13,854 nt of DNA from CAYOMP01 sp964405075 (lineage in GTDB: Bacteria > Bacillota > Clostridia > Lachnospirales > Lachnospiraceae), in contig CAYOMP010000064.1 of the NCBI GenBank assembly GCA_964405075.1, positions 1-13,854 of the forward strand, given 5' to 3'. Under the pieces are notes generated by a model. That model had not been told where the DNA came from and made no database searches. It saw nothing but the letters and a program-made list of their open reading frames with translations. Within the stretch, counting starts at the first letter, position 1. Every line of letters starts with the position of its first letter. Of the stretch, positions 13,208 through 13,854 are shown in pieces. A program made the position numbers and the translations under genes.

Positions 13208-13854
13208 ATGAAAAATTTTATTAAGGTAGTGATTTGGATTGTAATTGCATTGATGGTTGTAGGCGTGGTATGGTTTTGGAGTATGTTTAGGCATGAAATA
13301 CATACACTTAGTTCTGTTGAGGAACGAGAACCAGGTGTATATACCATGACATACGAGGGCGATTACGGATTTGATGAGTTTCTTAAGACAGGAGCATCGA
13401 GTGACGCTGATATTGAAAACTTTGTCACGAAGAGATTGTTAAAAGGCTTGCCAATTCAACTTAGTCCATCCGAAGTAGGATGTACTGCATTTGTGACAAG
13501 AAATGAAAAGGGAGAAGTGTTATATGCACGAAACTTTGATTTTAACTATGCTCCGTTCGTGCAGGTTTTTACCAATCCGGATAACGGTTATGCATCCGTT
13601 TCAACCGTGAATTTAACCTTTTTGGGTTATGACAAAGAGCACCTTCCTACAGCAGGTCTCGATATCGATAATTGCATGATTATTGCTGCTCCTTATCTGC
13701 CCTTTGATGGTATGAATGAAAAAGGAGTTTGCATTGCTCTTTTGGCTGTTCCAGAAACTGATTGTCCGGTGGATCCGGATAAGATAACCTTGAACACCAC
13801 CACTGCGATTCGACTTGTGCTGGATAAGGCAGCCGATGTTGATGAAGCTGTTGA
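13208..13854 (+). CDS. Linear amide C-N hydrolase (choloylglycine-hydrolase-like), C-terminus beyond the window
   Basis: The 215 complete codons in the window show an N-terminal membrane segment at about residues 5-24 (a signal anchor), a spacer of about 65 residues, then VGCTAFVTRNEKGEVLYARN (90-109) with C92 as the candidate Ntn nucleophile, FDFNYAPF (110-117) and GMNEKGVCIALLAVPE (170-185). These are the hallmarks of the choloylglycine hydrolase / acid ceramidase-like / 6-APA acyltransferase group (PF02275-type), which cleave linear amide bonds such as conjugated bile salts or N-acyl amines. Activation would need exposure of C92, either by self-cleavage of the leader part or after export. 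The start at ATG 13208 has AGGGAG about 10 bases upstream. The substrate is unknown, and the missing half prevents checking the remaining active-site residues. Confidence 0.85.
   Translation, partial: MKNFIKVVIWIVIALMVVGVVWFWSMFRHEIHTLSSVEEREPGVYTMTYEGDYGFDEFLKTGASSDADIENFVTKRLLKGLPIQLSPSEVGCTAFVTRNEKGEVLYARNFDFNYAPFVQVFTNPDNGYASVSTVNLTFLGYDKEHLPTAGLDIDNCMIIAAPYLPFDGMNEKGVCIALLAVPETDCPVDPDKITLNTTTAIRLVLDKAADVDEAV

Overview
This 13.9-kb AT-rich window looks like a chromosomal piece from an anaerobic Firmicute, most likely a Clostridia/Lachnospiraceae-type gut bacterium. The evidence is strong AGGAGG-type ribosome binding sites, sigma-A promoters of the TTGACA-N17-TATAAT type, low GC, and gene families common in that group: an ECF vitamin-type S component, a DUF362 protein, a soluble CZB chemoreceptor and a linear-amide C-N hydrolase. 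No rRNA, tRNA, CRISPR array, transposase or integrase was seen. The family assignments come from reading motifs by eye; no database search was run.

Layout. (1) 1-1206: a flavodoxin-like gene cut by the window edge diverges from a TetR-family regulator, with overlapping promoters and a likely TetR operator between them. (2) 1239-3452: a leftward XRE repressor plus ImmA-type metallopeptidase pair diverges from a complete FtsZ homologue. The divergent promoters share a repeated AAAAAGTTGCA operator. This is the combination used by integrative elements for SOS-type derepression, here facing a cell-division GTPase. (3) 3841-8949: a DNA-transaction-flavoured cluster. It contains a small SAM methyltransferase overlapping a PD-(D/E)XK-like nuclease/SF2 helicase/HTH protein, then a uracil-DNA-glycosylase-fold protein, then an Ada-like zinc-knuckle protein with an internal duplication. 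This is the best candidate for an undescribed defence or repair system. (4) 9058-10440: a cytoplasmic chemoreceptor with a C-terminal zinc-binding CZB domain. (5) 10497-12536: a probable operon of ECF transporter S component, uridine-kinase-like P-loop kinase and DUF362 protein, followed by a possible structured RNA and an intrinsic terminator. (6) 12690-13207: a decayed stretch with a perfect-looking promoter and TetR-type palindrome in front of a 13-codon TetR stub that runs into the C-terminal remnant of a GNAT acetyltransferase. (7) 13208-end: a membrane-anchored Ntn-type linear amide hydrolase, cut by the window end.

How the parts may work together: in region 2 the metallopeptidase would cleave or inactivate the XRE repressor on a signal, most likely DNA damage, and release ftsZ expression. 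In region 3 the helicase-nuclease, UDG-like and Ada-like proteins all point to recognition of altered or foreign DNA, although promoters and a terminator inside the cluster show that it is not one transcript. In region 5 the S component would import a small molecule that the kinase may phosphorylate and trap. These are inferences from gene content and spacing.
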